From contig CALIAF010000039.1 in assembly GCA_938041335.1 (NCBI GenBank), forward strand, positions 26,340 through 90,339: a stretch of 64,000 nucleotides of DNA. Reading direction: 5' to 3'. Below, one piece after another: positions 1 through 8,291 of the stretch. The stretch is from an uncultured Ulvibacter sp. Lineage in GTDB: Bacteria; Bacteroidota; Bacteroidia; Flavobacteriales; Flavobacteriaceae. Below the pieces are notes generated by a model. The model worked only from the letters and a program-made list of their open reading frames with translations. It did no database searches and was not told the origin of the DNA. Numbering within the stretch: the first letter of the stretch is position 1; the number at the start of each line of letters is the position of its first letter. A program made the translations under genes and the position numbers.

Positions 1-168
1 AGAAACTGCCTGTTCTGGAGTAGAAAAATCTATAGCTACATCTGCATCTGTAAGGTGGCCTTTAGTTTCTGAAGAAGAAGACGTAAACACGACCTCATGT
101 CCTTTTTCTATGGCTAGACGCTCAATAGTTTTTCCCATTTTACCGTAGCCTAGTAGTGCTATTTTCAT
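1..168 (-). CDS. dapB: 4-hydroxy-tetrahydrodipicolinate reductase, N-terminal part
   Basis: Only the first 56 or so codons lie in the window; the gene continues past base 1. The translation opens MKIALLGYGKMGKTIERLA, the Rossmann-fold nucleotide-binding start typical of DapB, and reaches a VAIDFSTPE segment that matches the family. DapB reduces dihydrodipicolinate with NAD(P)H in the lysine/meso-diaminopimelate pathway. Its ATG overlaps the TGA of the upstream DUF5683 gene by four bases (ATGA), which implies translational coupling. It is the last gene seen of a parA-parB-DUF5683-dapB row, an order I know from other Flavobacteriia. dapD of the same pathway is elsewhere, at 41822-42637. Confidence 0.88.
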   Translation of the reverse strand, partial: MKIALLGYGKMGKTIERLAIEKGHEVVFTSSSSETKGHLTDADVAIDFSTPEQAVS

Positions 169-761
169 TTTAGCGTATAGGTTAAAGAAAGTGTGTAATT
201 GGGTTTTGCCGTAAATTGGTTCATATCAAAATTAGGCGATACAGAAATATCATCACTTATGTCGTATTGTTTTAAATGGGCATCAACGTTCGCGTCAATA
301 ATATTTAATGCATAAAAACCTATGATGGTTAGAATGCTATAATCTTTGTTTTTCTGTGCATCTCTCTGTGCGTTTATTAAACGAGCATCAGAAATAATGG
401 GATCAATATTGTCTCCATAAAACTCATCATCTGTAAAACCAGCAAGCCTTCTTTTATAGGCATCTCTAAATCGATTATAGTCTTTTTGATTTTGGATATA
501 AAAATAAACGCCTGTTGCCATCCCGGCATAAATGACAGGAATTTTCCAGTACTTTTTATTGTATGCTTGCCCTAGTCCTGGCACTGCAGCAGAATAGAAG
601 GCAGCTCTTGATGGAGCTAATGGGTCATAGGCCTCGTTTGATACAACCGTGTCTTTTACAACAATAGCGCGCTCTTCTATCGCTCGTTTTTCATCATCAA
701 CCTGACTGATTGCTGAAAACGAGATTAAAAATAACAGGATAAGAAGTCCTTTATTTTTCAC
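165..761 (-). CDS. DUF5683 domain membrane/secreted protein
   Basis: 198 aa. An N-terminal hydrophobic signal (residues 3-19, ending near AISQ) is followed by a charged linker and then the DUF5683 core, with SAAVPGLGQAYNKKYWKIP at about 57-75 and a second hydrophobic stretch near 75-90. The family is common in Bacteroidota between parB and dapB, but its function is unknown; an envelope location is inferred from the signal and hydrophobic segments. The start overlaps the end of parB by 11 bases and the stop overlaps the start of dapB, so the three genes are probably one transcript. Confidence 0.8.
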   Translation of the reverse strand: MKNKGLLILLFLISFSAISQVDDEKRAIEERAIVVKDTVVSNEAYDPLAPSRAAFYSAAVPGLGQAYNKKYWKIPVIYAGMATGVYFYIQNQKDYNRFRDAYKRRLAGFTDDEFYGDNIDPIISDARLINAQRDAQKNKDYSILTIIGFYALNIIDANVDAHLKQYDISDDISVSPNFDMNQFTAKPNYTLSLTYTLK

Positions 762-1650
762 CTTTAATTTGTTTTAAAATACGTTGAAAGTCTTCTTTAC
801 TGGTAAATGGAACTACCAATTGGCCCTTTCCGTTTGCCGAAACTTTAATACTTACTTTACTATCTAATAAGTTTGATAAGGAGCTTTGTGCTTCCTTTGC
901 AAATTTAGGCAAGGCTTTTTTCTTAGAAGCGGTTCCGGTAGCCGTATTCTTCATTCCTCTAACAATGGCCTCTGTTTCTCTTACCGAAAGTTTGTCACTT
1001 AATATCTTTTCGTAAATGTCAAGCTGTACTTCTTGGGCTTCAACATTAATCAATGCACGCCCATGGCCCATAGATATAAAACCGTCACGCATTCCTGTTT
1101 GGATAATAGGATCTAGTTTTAATAAACGTAAATAATTTGTAATTGTTGATCGGTTTTTACCCACGCGATCACTCATTTCTTCTTGTGTCAGGTCAATTTC
1201 TTCAATTAATCGCTGGTAAGATAATGCAATCTCAATAGGGTCAAGATCTTCACGTTGTATGTTTTCAACCAACGCCATCTCTAGGGACTCTTGGTCATTT
1301 GCAATACGTATGTACGCCGGTATCGTGTCTAGGCCAATTAATTTAGATGCTCTAAAACGACGTTCACCACTCACTAATTGGTACTCGTTAAACCCAAGTT
1401 TTCTTACCGTTATGGGCTGTATAACACCCAATTCTTTAATAGAAGAGGCCAGTTCACGCAGTGCTTCTTCATTAAAGCTAGTTCGTGGCTGGAATGGGTT
1501 CATCGCAATGCTAGTTAAATCTAGCTCCACAATATTCCCTACCACCTTATCTGCATTCTTATCGTTTGCAGACTGTATATCGTTAGATGGATCTTTCAAT
1601 AATGCTGAGAGTCCACGTCCTAATGCTTGTTTTTTTGTTGCTTTTGCCAT
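751..1650 (-). CDS. parB: Chromosome-partitioning protein ParB
   Basis: 299 aa, usual ParB/Spo0J length. The N-terminal CTPase/ParB domain carries PFQPR (52-56) and the GERRFR box (95-100). A central helix-turn-helix follows (about 135-200, with QEEMSDRVGKNRSTITNYLR), then a linker and a C-terminal dimerisation region. ParB loads at parS sites and spreads as a CTP-dependent clamp, handing the origin region to ParA. The gene lies downstream of parA, separated by about 190 bp holding GC-rich hairpins. No parS-like palindrome was found in the window. Confidence 0.95.
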   Translation of the reverse strand: MAKATKKQALGRGLSALLKDPSNDIQSANDKNADKVVGNIVELDLTSIAMNPFQPRTSFNEEALRELASSIKELGVIQPITVRKLGFNEYQLVSGERRFRASKLIGLDTIPAYIRIANDQESLEMALVENIQREDLDPIEIALSYQRLIEEIDLTQEEMSDRVGKNRSTITNYLRLLKLDPIIQTGMRDGFISMGHGRALINVEAQEVQLDIYEKILSDKLSVRETEAIVRGMKNTATGTASKKKALPKFAKEAQSSLSNLLDSKVSIKVSANGKGQLVVPFTSKEDFQRILKQIKGEK

Positions 1651-1842
1651 CTTCGTGCCCGCGCAGGCGGGTATCTTGTTTATTGCTCGCTTATGCGGGC
1701 ATCTTTTTCATTTTTATACTTCACTCATTTTAAACTTCGGCAGTCGTCTATTAATCAGAAATTTTAATCATTCTAGCTTTGTGCCATTTTAGAACAAATA
1801 TTAAATCTGTCACATTTTCGCGTATGCTCAACCTATATGTAG
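1651..1842. other. parA-parB intergenic region with GC-rich hairpins
   Basis: This 192-bp spacer holds no convincing gene. At 1658-1672 a CCCGC-GCAG-GCGGG hairpin is followed by a related segment, GCTTATGCGGGCATC, near 1689-1703. Both are much richer in G+C than the surroundings and look like two diverged copies of one GC-rich unit. They could act as an RNA stem or processing site between parA and parB, or be a relic of a dispersed repeat. Confidence 0.4.
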
Positions 1843-2607
1843 CTACACATTTTTCTTAATCAACTCTTCTGCTAGGCTCAAATAATTATTTGCTCCTTTA
1901 CTTGTGGCATCATAGCTAATGATGCTCTCACCATAACTAGGTGCTTCACTTAAACGCACATTGCGCTGAATGATTGTCTTAAAAACCATCGCGTCAAAAT
2001 GTTTATTTACTTCTTCTACCACTTGGTTAGAGAGGCGCAAACGGGAATCAAACATAGTGAGAAGCAATCCTTCAATATCTAATTCTGGATTGTGAATTTT
2101 CTGTACACTTTTAATTGTATTTAATAATTTACCCAATCCTTCTAGTGCAAAATACTCACACTGTATAGGGATCATCACACTATCTGCAGCCGTTAAGGCG
2201 TTTAGTGTAAGCAAGCCCAATGAAGGCGCGCAGTCAATGATGATGTAATCGTATTGTTCTTTTAGGTGTGTAATTGCCTTTTTAAGCATATACTCACGAT
2301 CTTCTTTATCTACAAGTTCTATTTCAATGGCTACAAGGTCAATATGAGCAGGAATAATGTCCAGATTAGGAGAGCTCGTTGTGAGAATCGCATCTTCTGC
2401 AGCAGCAGAATGCTCTAAAACTTGATAGGTACCTTGAGTCACCGCCTCTACATCAATCCCTAAACCAGAGGACGCATTTGCTTGCGGATCTGCATCAATT
2501 AAAAGCACCTTTTTTTCTAAAACTCCCAGCGAAGCCGCTAGATTAATAGATGTTGTTGTTTTACCAACGCCACCTTTCTGATTTGCAATTGCAATTATTT
2601 TACCCAT
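1843..2607 (-). CDS. parA: Chromosome-partitioning ATPase ParA/Soj
   Basis: 254 aa. The deviant Walker A motif KGGVGKTT is at residues 11-18, a Walker A'-type LLIDADPQANAS segment begins near 35, and Walker B is in the YIIIDCAPSLGLLTLNAL region around 120-138. This is the small chromosomal Soj/ParA type without an N-terminal DNA-binding extension. It forms ATP-dependent dimers on the nucleoid and is stimulated by ParB. It is the first gene of the row leading to parB, DUF5683 and dapB; about 136 bp upstream without a gene likely contains its promoter. Confidence 0.95.
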   Translation of the reverse strand: MGKIIAIANQKGGVGKTTTSINLAASLGVLEKKVLLIDADPQANASSGLGIDVEAVTQGTYQVLEHSAAAEDAILTTSSPNLDIIPAHIDLVAIEIELVDKEDREYMLKKAITHLKEQYDYIIIDCAPSLGLLTLNALTAADSVMIPIQCEYFALEGLGKLLNTIKSVQKIHNPELDIEGLLLTMFDSRLRLSNQVVEEVNKHFDAMVFKTIIQRNVRLSEAPSYGESIISYDATSKGANNYLSLAEELIKKNV

Positions 2608-2743
2608 TAACGTCTGTAGATTTGTAGGGTAAAAGTACGATTATTTGGACGATTTATAAATGATAATTGTTAACAGGTAGTGAACAAAAATAAGTAAGTG
2701 AGTACTAGTGTTTTCTGGGATGTTAATAAGTCAGTTTTGGGTC

Positions 2744-3277
2744 TTAAAAACAAATTTTATAAACGACACAAGGGTTCAACGCCGGTGTGTCGTTCAAAGC
2801 TGGATGCTCAAAACTCCCCACTTTAGTCATTCCAATTTTCTGCATCACATTAATAGAAGGAACATTAGTCTGTGATGCCACAGAAATAATAGTTTTTAAA
2901 CCTAATTCTTTTTGGGCAAATTTAATGCAAGCCTTTGCGGCTTCTGTTGCATAGCCTTTGCCCCAAGCTACTTTTTTTAAGCGCCAGCCTATATCTACAT
3001 TAGGTGTAAATGGGCTGTCATAGGTTTGCATAAGCATCCCACAGAAACCAATAAACGTGTCTGTTTCTTTTATGGTAATCGCATAATAAGTATAGTTTTT
3101 TTGATTGTAATGATCCTGTAAACGTTTTACGAGGTTTGCTGTTTCATCATGTGATAACGTAGAAGGAAAATATTGCATTACTGCAGTATCTGCGCACATT
3201 TCGGCAAAAGGAGCGATGTCTTTTTGAGTCCAATTTCTTAGTCCTAAGCGTTCTGTTTCTATGATGTAGTCCCTCAT
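2744..3277 (-). CDS. GNAT family N-acetyltransferase (RimJ/RimL-like)
   Basis: About 177 aa from the ATG at 3277 (MRDYIIETERLGLRNW). A longer frame from 3334 exists, but it would run into the end of the upstream ATPase gene, and homologues begin at the ETERLxLR segment. The acetyl-CoA binding region is visible as VAWGKGYATEAAKACIKFA, followed by TNVPSINVMQKIGM. Members acetylate ribosomal-protein N-termini, antibiotics or small amines; the substrate here cannot be told. It follows the ATPase gene by 10 bp, so the two probably form a bicistron. Confidence 0.8.
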   Translation of the reverse strand: MRDYIIETERLGLRNWTQKDIAPFAEMCADTAVMQYFPSTLSHDETANLVKRLQDHYNQKNYTYYAITIKETDTFIGFCGMLMQTYDSPFTPNVDIGWRLKKVAWGKGYATEAAKACIKFAQKELGLKTIISVASQTNVPSINVMQKIGMTKVGSFEHPALNDTPALNPCVVYKICF

Positions 3278-3287
3278 ATTTATCAGC

Positions 3288-4415
3288 TTAATTAAAGTAA
3301 TATCTTTTGAGCCATAACTCAAAAAGTGGATCAAGAAATTCTATAGATCCTCTAAAGGTGTCGATTATTTCTTTCTGTACTAGCGCTTCTTTACTTCTGT
3401 TTACAGTGGCAGAGGAGGAGAGCTTGTATTTTTTTATAGTAGACTTGCTGCTTAGTTGTTTTTCTCCTTTAATAATGGCTTTCAATAAATTAAGCTGCAG
3501 GTTAGAAACTCCATCAACTTCTTTGCTAAAAACTAATTCGTACTGCAAAATTAATTGGTCTATGGCTTCGTTTAGGGTTTCGTCTGTGCAAACATCGACT
3601 GTGCTAATCCAGGTAGAAGCGGCTAATTGTTGTACAAAATAGGGGTGGTTCTTTACGGCATCTGCTAATTTGCCAGCTACTGTAGTACTCATCTTTTTGC
3701 CTGTTTTTTTAAACTGAGCTACGATGTATTTTTTCCAGTGGTCATTAGCAATTTTTGAAAGGAATAGTAGTTCGCCAAACTTATAAAAAGGCATAGATTT
3801 ATCTTCAAAAATGGCGGTCATCATATGTTGCTTACTACCATAAATAGCATAAGAACAATGATCGTGATGTTGCCATGTAGCCCTTAGTTTTTTCTGAAAC
3901 CCTAAACTATCATTAAAGTGTACAATGTTTTGAAACTCATCTAGACAAATAATTAACTGCAACCCTTTATGTATGGAGATACGTTCTGGGAGTTCAAGAA
4001 TTTCGTCTGGATTTTTTTCAATTTCTTCCCAGTCAAGCCCTACCTGAAAGTCATTTGCAGGATCAAGCCCTATCTGAAATTTAGGAATTATTTGTTTAAA
4101 AATAACCTTTGCGGCTGTAATGCGTTCTTCCCATTTAGAGTAGGATGCTTTTAATACTTCTGTAGCAAATAATTCGTAAAATTCTTTTTCATCTCTGGTT
4201 TTAAAAAAATCGATAAAGACAAACCTAATTTGTTTGTTTTCTTTTTCCATCTTTTCGGCCACCTTTTTCATTAAAGAAGACTTACCCCATCTGCGCGGTG
4301 ATAGGAGCGTTACATTTATTTTAGATGCTAATAATGTAGATACACGCGCAATCTCTTGTGTTCTATTCACAAAATATTTCTCATCAATTATTTTACCGTG
4401 TTTAAAAGGAATCAT
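3288..4415 (-). CDS. P-loop ATPase of the archaeal-ATPase (PF01637-like) type with C-terminal winged-helix-like region
   Basis: 375 aa. An N-terminal FVNRTQEIARV segment precedes a Walker A loop, SPRRWGKSSLM (about 39-49), and a Walker B-like LQLIICLDEFQNI (about 152-164); YGSKQHMM resembles a sensor strand. The C-terminus (about 300-375, with STIKKYKLSSSATVNRSK) has the helical look of a winged-helix DNA-binding fold. These STAND/MNS-like ATPases are widespread as stand-alone genes of unknown role, often seen as regulators or defence-type switches. Iterated GTTACTTA repeats lie just upstream of the start, which invites an autoregulation model. The cellular function is not known. Confidence 0.75.
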   Translation of the reverse strand: MIPFKHGKIIDEKYFVNRTQEIARVSTLLASKINVTLLSPRRWGKSSLMKKVAEKMEKENKQIRFVFIDFFKTRDEKEFYELFATEVLKASYSKWEERITAAKVIFKQIIPKFQIGLDPANDFQVGLDWEEIEKNPDEILELPERISIHKGLQLIICLDEFQNIVHFNDSLGFQKKLRATWQHHDHCSYAIYGSKQHMMTAIFEDKSMPFYKFGELLFLSKIANDHWKKYIVAQFKKTGKKMSTTVAGKLADAVKNHPYFVQQLAASTWISTVDVCTDETLNEAIDQLILQYELVFSKEVDGVSNLQLNLLKAIIKGEKQLSSKSTIKKYKLSSSATVNRSKEALVQKEIIDTFRGSIEFLDPLFELWLKRYYFN

Positions 4416-4439
4416 ACTCCAAATATATGTAAAATATAA

Positions 4440-4491
4440 TAAGTAACAAAGATGTTACTTACAATGTTGTTACTTACATAGTTGTTACTTA
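4440..4491. repeat. Iterated GTTACTTA repeats upstream of the ATPase gene
   Basis: Three direct copies of GTTACTTA start at 4454, 4469 and 4484, an exact 15-bp period. One inverted copy, TAAGTAAC, sits at 4440-4447, so the first two elements form an inverted repeat with a 6-bp gap. The array ends 25 bp upstream of the ATPase start codon, where a promoter or operator would lie. Spacing and orientation suit cooperative binding of a protein, possibly the ATPase itself through its C-terminal domain. Confidence 0.65.
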
Positions 4492-4544
4492 TGCAAACAA
4501 CTACAAATTATACTGACTATTATTGCATTAAAGATGATTTAAAA

Positions 4545-5480
4545 TCACTCCAGTTTAAACCCCGCAACTGCCTTGTAGTCAAAGAATAATGTTAGTTCTC
4601 TGCCTTTACTTAGATTTGATATATAGACTGAGAATTCTAAATATGTATCGTTTGTAAAGGCTATATGGTGCTTTGTTTGATTTCCAATCTCACAAGAAAT
4701 TGCCTCTACTTTTTTGTCAGTTAAAAACTTAAATTTCAACATCCTACCTTTCTCACCTTTTTTAATAGTACCTTTTAGAGGGCTTATTACTTCGAAGTTG
4801 AAATTATATATTAATGGACCATCAACAAAAGATTGTTTACTTATTTTTTCTTTTAAAAGTGCATTCTTAAAATCATCGGGATAATGATTTTTGATGAACC
4901 TTTTTGGGGCTGTTAAAAAATATGAAAAATTAATTTCGTCTGTGGTATTAAGCGTAGTGTCGCCCCCGCCCCAAGTGGAGTCAAATAGATATTCTTTACC
5001 ATCAATACGAACAATATTCCAGGCGTGATTAGAAGTATATCTCCTACCTATATCTTTTACAAAAGTCTTACCATAACCAGTTACGTATCTTGATTCTAAA
5101 TTCAAGTTTTTACATAAAGTCTGAAATAATGTGGAATATCCATGACATACTGCTTTCCCCTTAGCGATTACTCTTACTGCAGTTCTTTTCTTATTCTGTA
5201 TTTCTTTTCTGGCTAATTCTTCTTTACTAGAGTAACTAATTGTGCCTCTTTGACTTTCATTAATGTCATAAATCACATTAAAGGCAATCCACGTGTAAAT
5301 TGCTCGAACTTTATCAAAGTCAGAAGAAAAATCTGCCGCTATTTTATTTGAGAGCCTTTCTGGAGTACTAAAACTTCTGGGGTATTGAGAAATGATAGAA
5401 TCAACTCGTTTATAATTTTGTGTTAAGCCACTAGAACAAATGCAGCATAAAAGTAAAAAGAATAAAATTTGTTTTTTCAT
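4545..5480 (-). CDS. Secreted transglutaminase-like cysteine protein
   Basis: About 311 aa from the ATG at 5480, which is preferred over an upstream ATG at 5513 because it gives a clean signal peptide (MKKQILFFLLLCC) and lies just after the mutB stop at 5497. The transglutaminase/protease-like core shows a complete catalytic triad: Cys112 in GKAVCHGYSTLF, His152 in SNHAWNIV and Asp167 in YLFDSTWGGG. The C-terminal 110 residues look like a beta-rich accessory domain. Such proteins act in the periplasm or at the surface as peptidases or cross-linkers; the substrate is unknown. It is 16 bp downstream of mutB but functionally unrelated by appearance. Confidence 0.75.
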   Translation of the reverse strand: MKKQILFFLLLCCICSSGLTQNYKRVDSIISQYPRSFSTPERLSNKIAADFSSDFDKVRAIYTWIAFNVIYDINESQRGTISYSSKEELARKEIQNKKRTAVRVIAKGKAVCHGYSTLFQTLCKNLNLESRYVTGYGKTFVKDIGRRYTSNHAWNIVRIDGKEYLFDSTWGGGDTTLNTTDEINFSYFLTAPKRFIKNHYPDDFKNALLKEKISKQSFVDGPLIYNFNFEVISPLKGTIKKGEKGRMLKFKFLTDKKVEAISCEIGNQTKHHIAFTNDTYLEFSVYISNLSKGRELTLFFDYKAVAGFKLE

Positions 5481-5496
5481 TAAAGAGCGAGCAAAA

Positions 5497-7656
5497 TTAA
5501 GATACCGAGTCAATCAAAATACCCAACATCTCAATAGCAGCTTCGCTAATCTTTGTTCCCGGGCCATATACAGCAACAGCTCCAGCGTCAAAAAGAAATT
5601 GGTAATCTTGTGCAGGGATTACGCCTCCTACAATGACCATAATATCATCACGGCCTAAAGCTTTTATTTCTGCAATAACTTGTGGAACCAATGTTTTATG
5701 TCCCGCAGCTAAAGATGAAATCCCTAATATATGAACGTCATTTTCCACAGCTTGTTTTGCAGCTTCTTTTGGAGTTTGAAATAATGGACCAATATCTACA
5801 TCAAAACCAACATCTGCATAACCAGTAGCAACCACTTTTGCACCGCGATCGTGACCGTCTTGTCCCATTTTTGCGATCATTATTCTAGGACGACGCCCTT
5901 CTAATTCTGCAAACTCATTGGCTTTTTCTCTTGCCTTAGCAAAAGATGGATCTTGTTTTATTTCTTTACTATACACGCCGCTAAATGTTTTTATTTGTGC
6001 TTTATATCTGCCAAAAGAAACTTCTAACGCATCACTAATTTCACCAAGTGTTGCGCGTGCTCTGGCAGCTTCTACCGCTAAAGCTAGTAAATTATTATTC
6101 CCTTGAAGAAGGGAATCTCTGCTAATTTCTGAATTTTTAGCCGCATCTGTCAATTTTTGCAAACATTTCTTAACCACTTCCGTATTTCTAGCTGCTTTAA
6201 TAGCGGCCAATCGTTCTAATTGCGACGTACGTACCATCTCATTATCAACGTCGAGAATATGCAGTGGGTCTTCTTTGGCAAGTCTATATTTGTTGACTCC
6301 AATGATGCTATCCTGCCCGCTATCTATTCTAGCTTGTTTTTTAGCTGCCGCTTCTTCAATACGTAATTTTGGTATTCCAGCTTCAATGGCTTTCGTCATT
6401 CCGCCTAATTCTTCTACTTCTTCTATTAATGACCACGCTTTTTCTGCGATGTCATTGGTGAGATTTTCCACATAATAACTTCCTGCCCAGGGGTCTACCG
6501 TTTTAGTGATTTGAGTTTCTTCTTGCAAATAGATTTGTGTATTTCTTGCTATACGAGCTGAAAAATCTGTAGGCAATGCAATGGCCTCATCTAAAGCGTT
6601 GGTGTGTAAAGATTGTGTGCCGCCAAAAGCAGCTGCAGTTGCTTCAATACATGTGCGAGCTACATTATTAAAAGGATCTTGAGCTGTCAAACTCCAGCCA
6701 GAAGTCTGACAATGTGTTCTCAATGCCAGCGACTTAGGATTTTTAGGATTGAATTGCTTTACCAACTTTGCCCACAACAAACGTGCAGCACGCATTTTTG
6801 CAATCTCCATAAAATGATTCATGCCTATGGCCCAGAAAAAGGATAGGCGCGGAGCAAAGCTGTCAATGTCCATACCAGCATCAAGTCCTTTTCTTATGTA
6901 CTCTAGACCATCAGCTAATGTATACGCTAGTTCAATATCACACGTAGCTCCAGCTTCTTGCATATGGTAACCAGAAATAGAGATAGAATTAAACTTAGGC
7001 ATCTTCTGTGAGGCGTATTCAAAGATGTCACTGATTATTTTCATGGAAGGTGTAGGTGGGTAGATGTAGGTGTTACGCACCATAAATTCCTTTAGGATAT
7101 CATTCTGGATGGTCCCTGATAATGCCGAAATATCCACACCTTGCTCTTCTGCTGCAACAATATAAAATGCCATAATTGGAAGTACAGCACCATTCATCGT
7201 CATAGAGACGCTCATCTTGTCTAGTGGAATCTGATCAAATAGAATTTTCATATCCTCTACACTATCAATAGCAACACCGGCTTTACCAACATCGCCCACC
7301 ACGCGTTCGTGATCACTATCATAACCTCTATGTGTGGCCAAATCAAAAGCTACAGAAAGTCCTTTCTGTCCTGCTGCGAGGTTGCGACGATAAAATGCAT
7401 TGCTCTCTTCTGCGGTTGAGAAACCTGCATATTGTCTAATGGTCCAGGGCCTTCTCACATACATCGTAGAATAGGGTCCACGAAGGTTAGGTGCTAATCC
7501 TGCCACAAAATCAAGATGCTCTAAAGCTTCTATATCATTGGGTGTATAGGTTTTTTTTACCGAAATGCCTTCAGCAGTTGCCGTAGCTTCCTTATTGGTA
7601 GAAGTGGCACTTGTGTGCGTACCCAGAGTGATATGTGATATGTCTTTTCTTTTCAT
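5497..7656 (-). CDS. mutB: Methylmalonyl-CoA mutase, large (catalytic) subunit
   Basis: 719 aa from the ATG at 7656; a TTG two codons upstream is also open but less likely. The N-terminal TIM-barrel substrate domain contains [18 protein letters not shown] and the [13 protein letters not shown] segment. The C-terminal cobalamin-binding domain has the base-off DxHxxG motif in [16 protein letters not shown]. The enzyme interconverts succinyl-CoA and (R)-methylmalonyl-CoA for propionate and branched-chain/odd-chain metabolism and works as a heterodimer with MutA (8281-9645). It starts two bases after the stop of the interposed lipoprotein gene, so the three are translationally linked. Confidence 0.95.
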   Translation of the reverse strand: MKRKDISHITLGTHTSATSTNKEATATAEGISVKKTYTPNDIEALEHLDFVAGLAPNLRGPYSTMYVRRPWTIRQYAGFSTAEESNAFYRRNLAAGQKGLSVAFDLATHRGYDSDHERVVGDVGKAGVAIDSVEDMKILFDQIPLDKMSVSMTMNGAVLPIMAFYIVAAEEQGVDISALSGTIQNDILKEFMVRNTYIYPPTPSMKIISDIFEYASQKMPKFNSISISGYHMQEAGATCDIELAYTLADGLEYIRKGLDAGMDIDSFAPRLSFFWAIGMNHFMEIAKMRAARLLWAKLVKQFNPKNPKSLALRTHCQTSGWSLTAQDPFNNVARTCIEATAAAFGGTQSLHTNALDEAIALPTDFSARIARNTQIYLQEETQITKTVDPWAGSYYVENLTNDIAEKAWSLIEEVEELGGMTKAIEAGIPKLRIEEAAAKKQARIDSGQDSIIGVNKYRLAKEDPLHILDVDNEMVRTSQLERLAAIKAARNTEVVKKCLQKLTDAAKNSEISRDSLLQGNNNLLALAVEAARARATLGEISDALEVSFGRYKAQIKTFSGVYSKEIKQDPSFAKAREKANEFAELEGRRPRIMIAKMGQDGHDRGAKVVATGYADVGFDVDIGPLFQTPKEAAKQAVENDVHILGISSLAAGHKTLVPQVIAEIKALGRDDIMVIVGGVIPAQDYQFLFDAGAVAVYGPGTKISEAAIEMLGILIDSVS

Positions 7657-7658
7657 TG

Positions 7659-8291
7659 TCAAAAAATCATTTTATGAACCATCGGGTCAAAGTTGATCAT
7701 AAATGGTGTGTTTAGTTGAATCCATACCGTTTTTCGGTTCGCAGAAATCACATAAATCGATGAATACCACAAAGCGTTTGTTTCTTCATTATACATTTTA
7801 TAAATCGCTTTGAATGTTTGTCTGCCGTTATTAGAATTATATTTTCCGGTTATTTTTTCAAAGTCAACATGGTTCACTCTAGCATTTTTCCGAAGACCTT
7901 CTCCCATTATTCCTAGTAGATAAGAAGCGTCCTGTCTAGTAATAGGAAAATGTGGCATCGTGTTTATGATGTAGCTAGCGTTATTTGAACGGTCAAAAAA
8001 CAAATAGAAATTGCCTTCCATTTCAATTAATGAATTTATGCGATCTACTTCTGTTTTATATTGTGCTTTAGTAGCGACAGAATCTAGCCTGCGCTGATAA
8101 GCATATAAGGACAAACGTTTAAAATCTATGGGAAGAGAAATTTTAATATCGTCTTCTTCTAGCAAGTGTCTTTTAGAAGGAATCTCAACACCTTCCTCTA
8201 TATCCATCCAGCTCGAAACTTCATCAATAACCAGATTGCAACTGGTTAAAATAAAACACAATATTCCAATAAGATACATCTTACTTTTCAT
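7659..8291 (-). CDS. Lipoprotein encoded between mutA and mutB
   Basis: 210 aa, unrecognised family. It has a lipoprotein signal with the lipobox LTSC (Cys at about residue 18), followed by an acidic linker and an alpha/beta-looking domain of about 170 residues. The ATG at 8291 overlaps the end of mutA by 11 bases; a second ATG at 8279 would follow mutA by one base. The stop is two bases from mutB. The tight coupling is odd because the mutase is cytoplasmic and this protein should be membrane-anchored. It may simply share expression with the mutase; no enzymatic motif was seen. Confidence 0.65.
   Translation of the reverse strand: MKSKMYLIGILCFILTSCNLVIDEVSSWMDIEEGVEIPSKRHLLEEDDIKISLPIDFKRLSLYAYQRRLDSVATKAQYKTEVDRINSLIEMEGNFYLFFDRSNNASYIINTMPHFPITRQDASYLLGIMGEGLRKNARVNHVDFEKITGKYNSNNGRQTFKAIYKMYNEETNALWYSSIYVISANRKTVWIQLNTPFMINFDPMVHKMIF

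Noticed and set aside
1259..1792. Plus-strand open frame opposite parB
   Set aside because: Antisense to a clear ParB coding region and without recognisable domains.
751..2743. Search for a parS site near parAB
   Set aside because: No TGTTTCACGTGAAACA-like palindrome was found here or elsewhere in the window.
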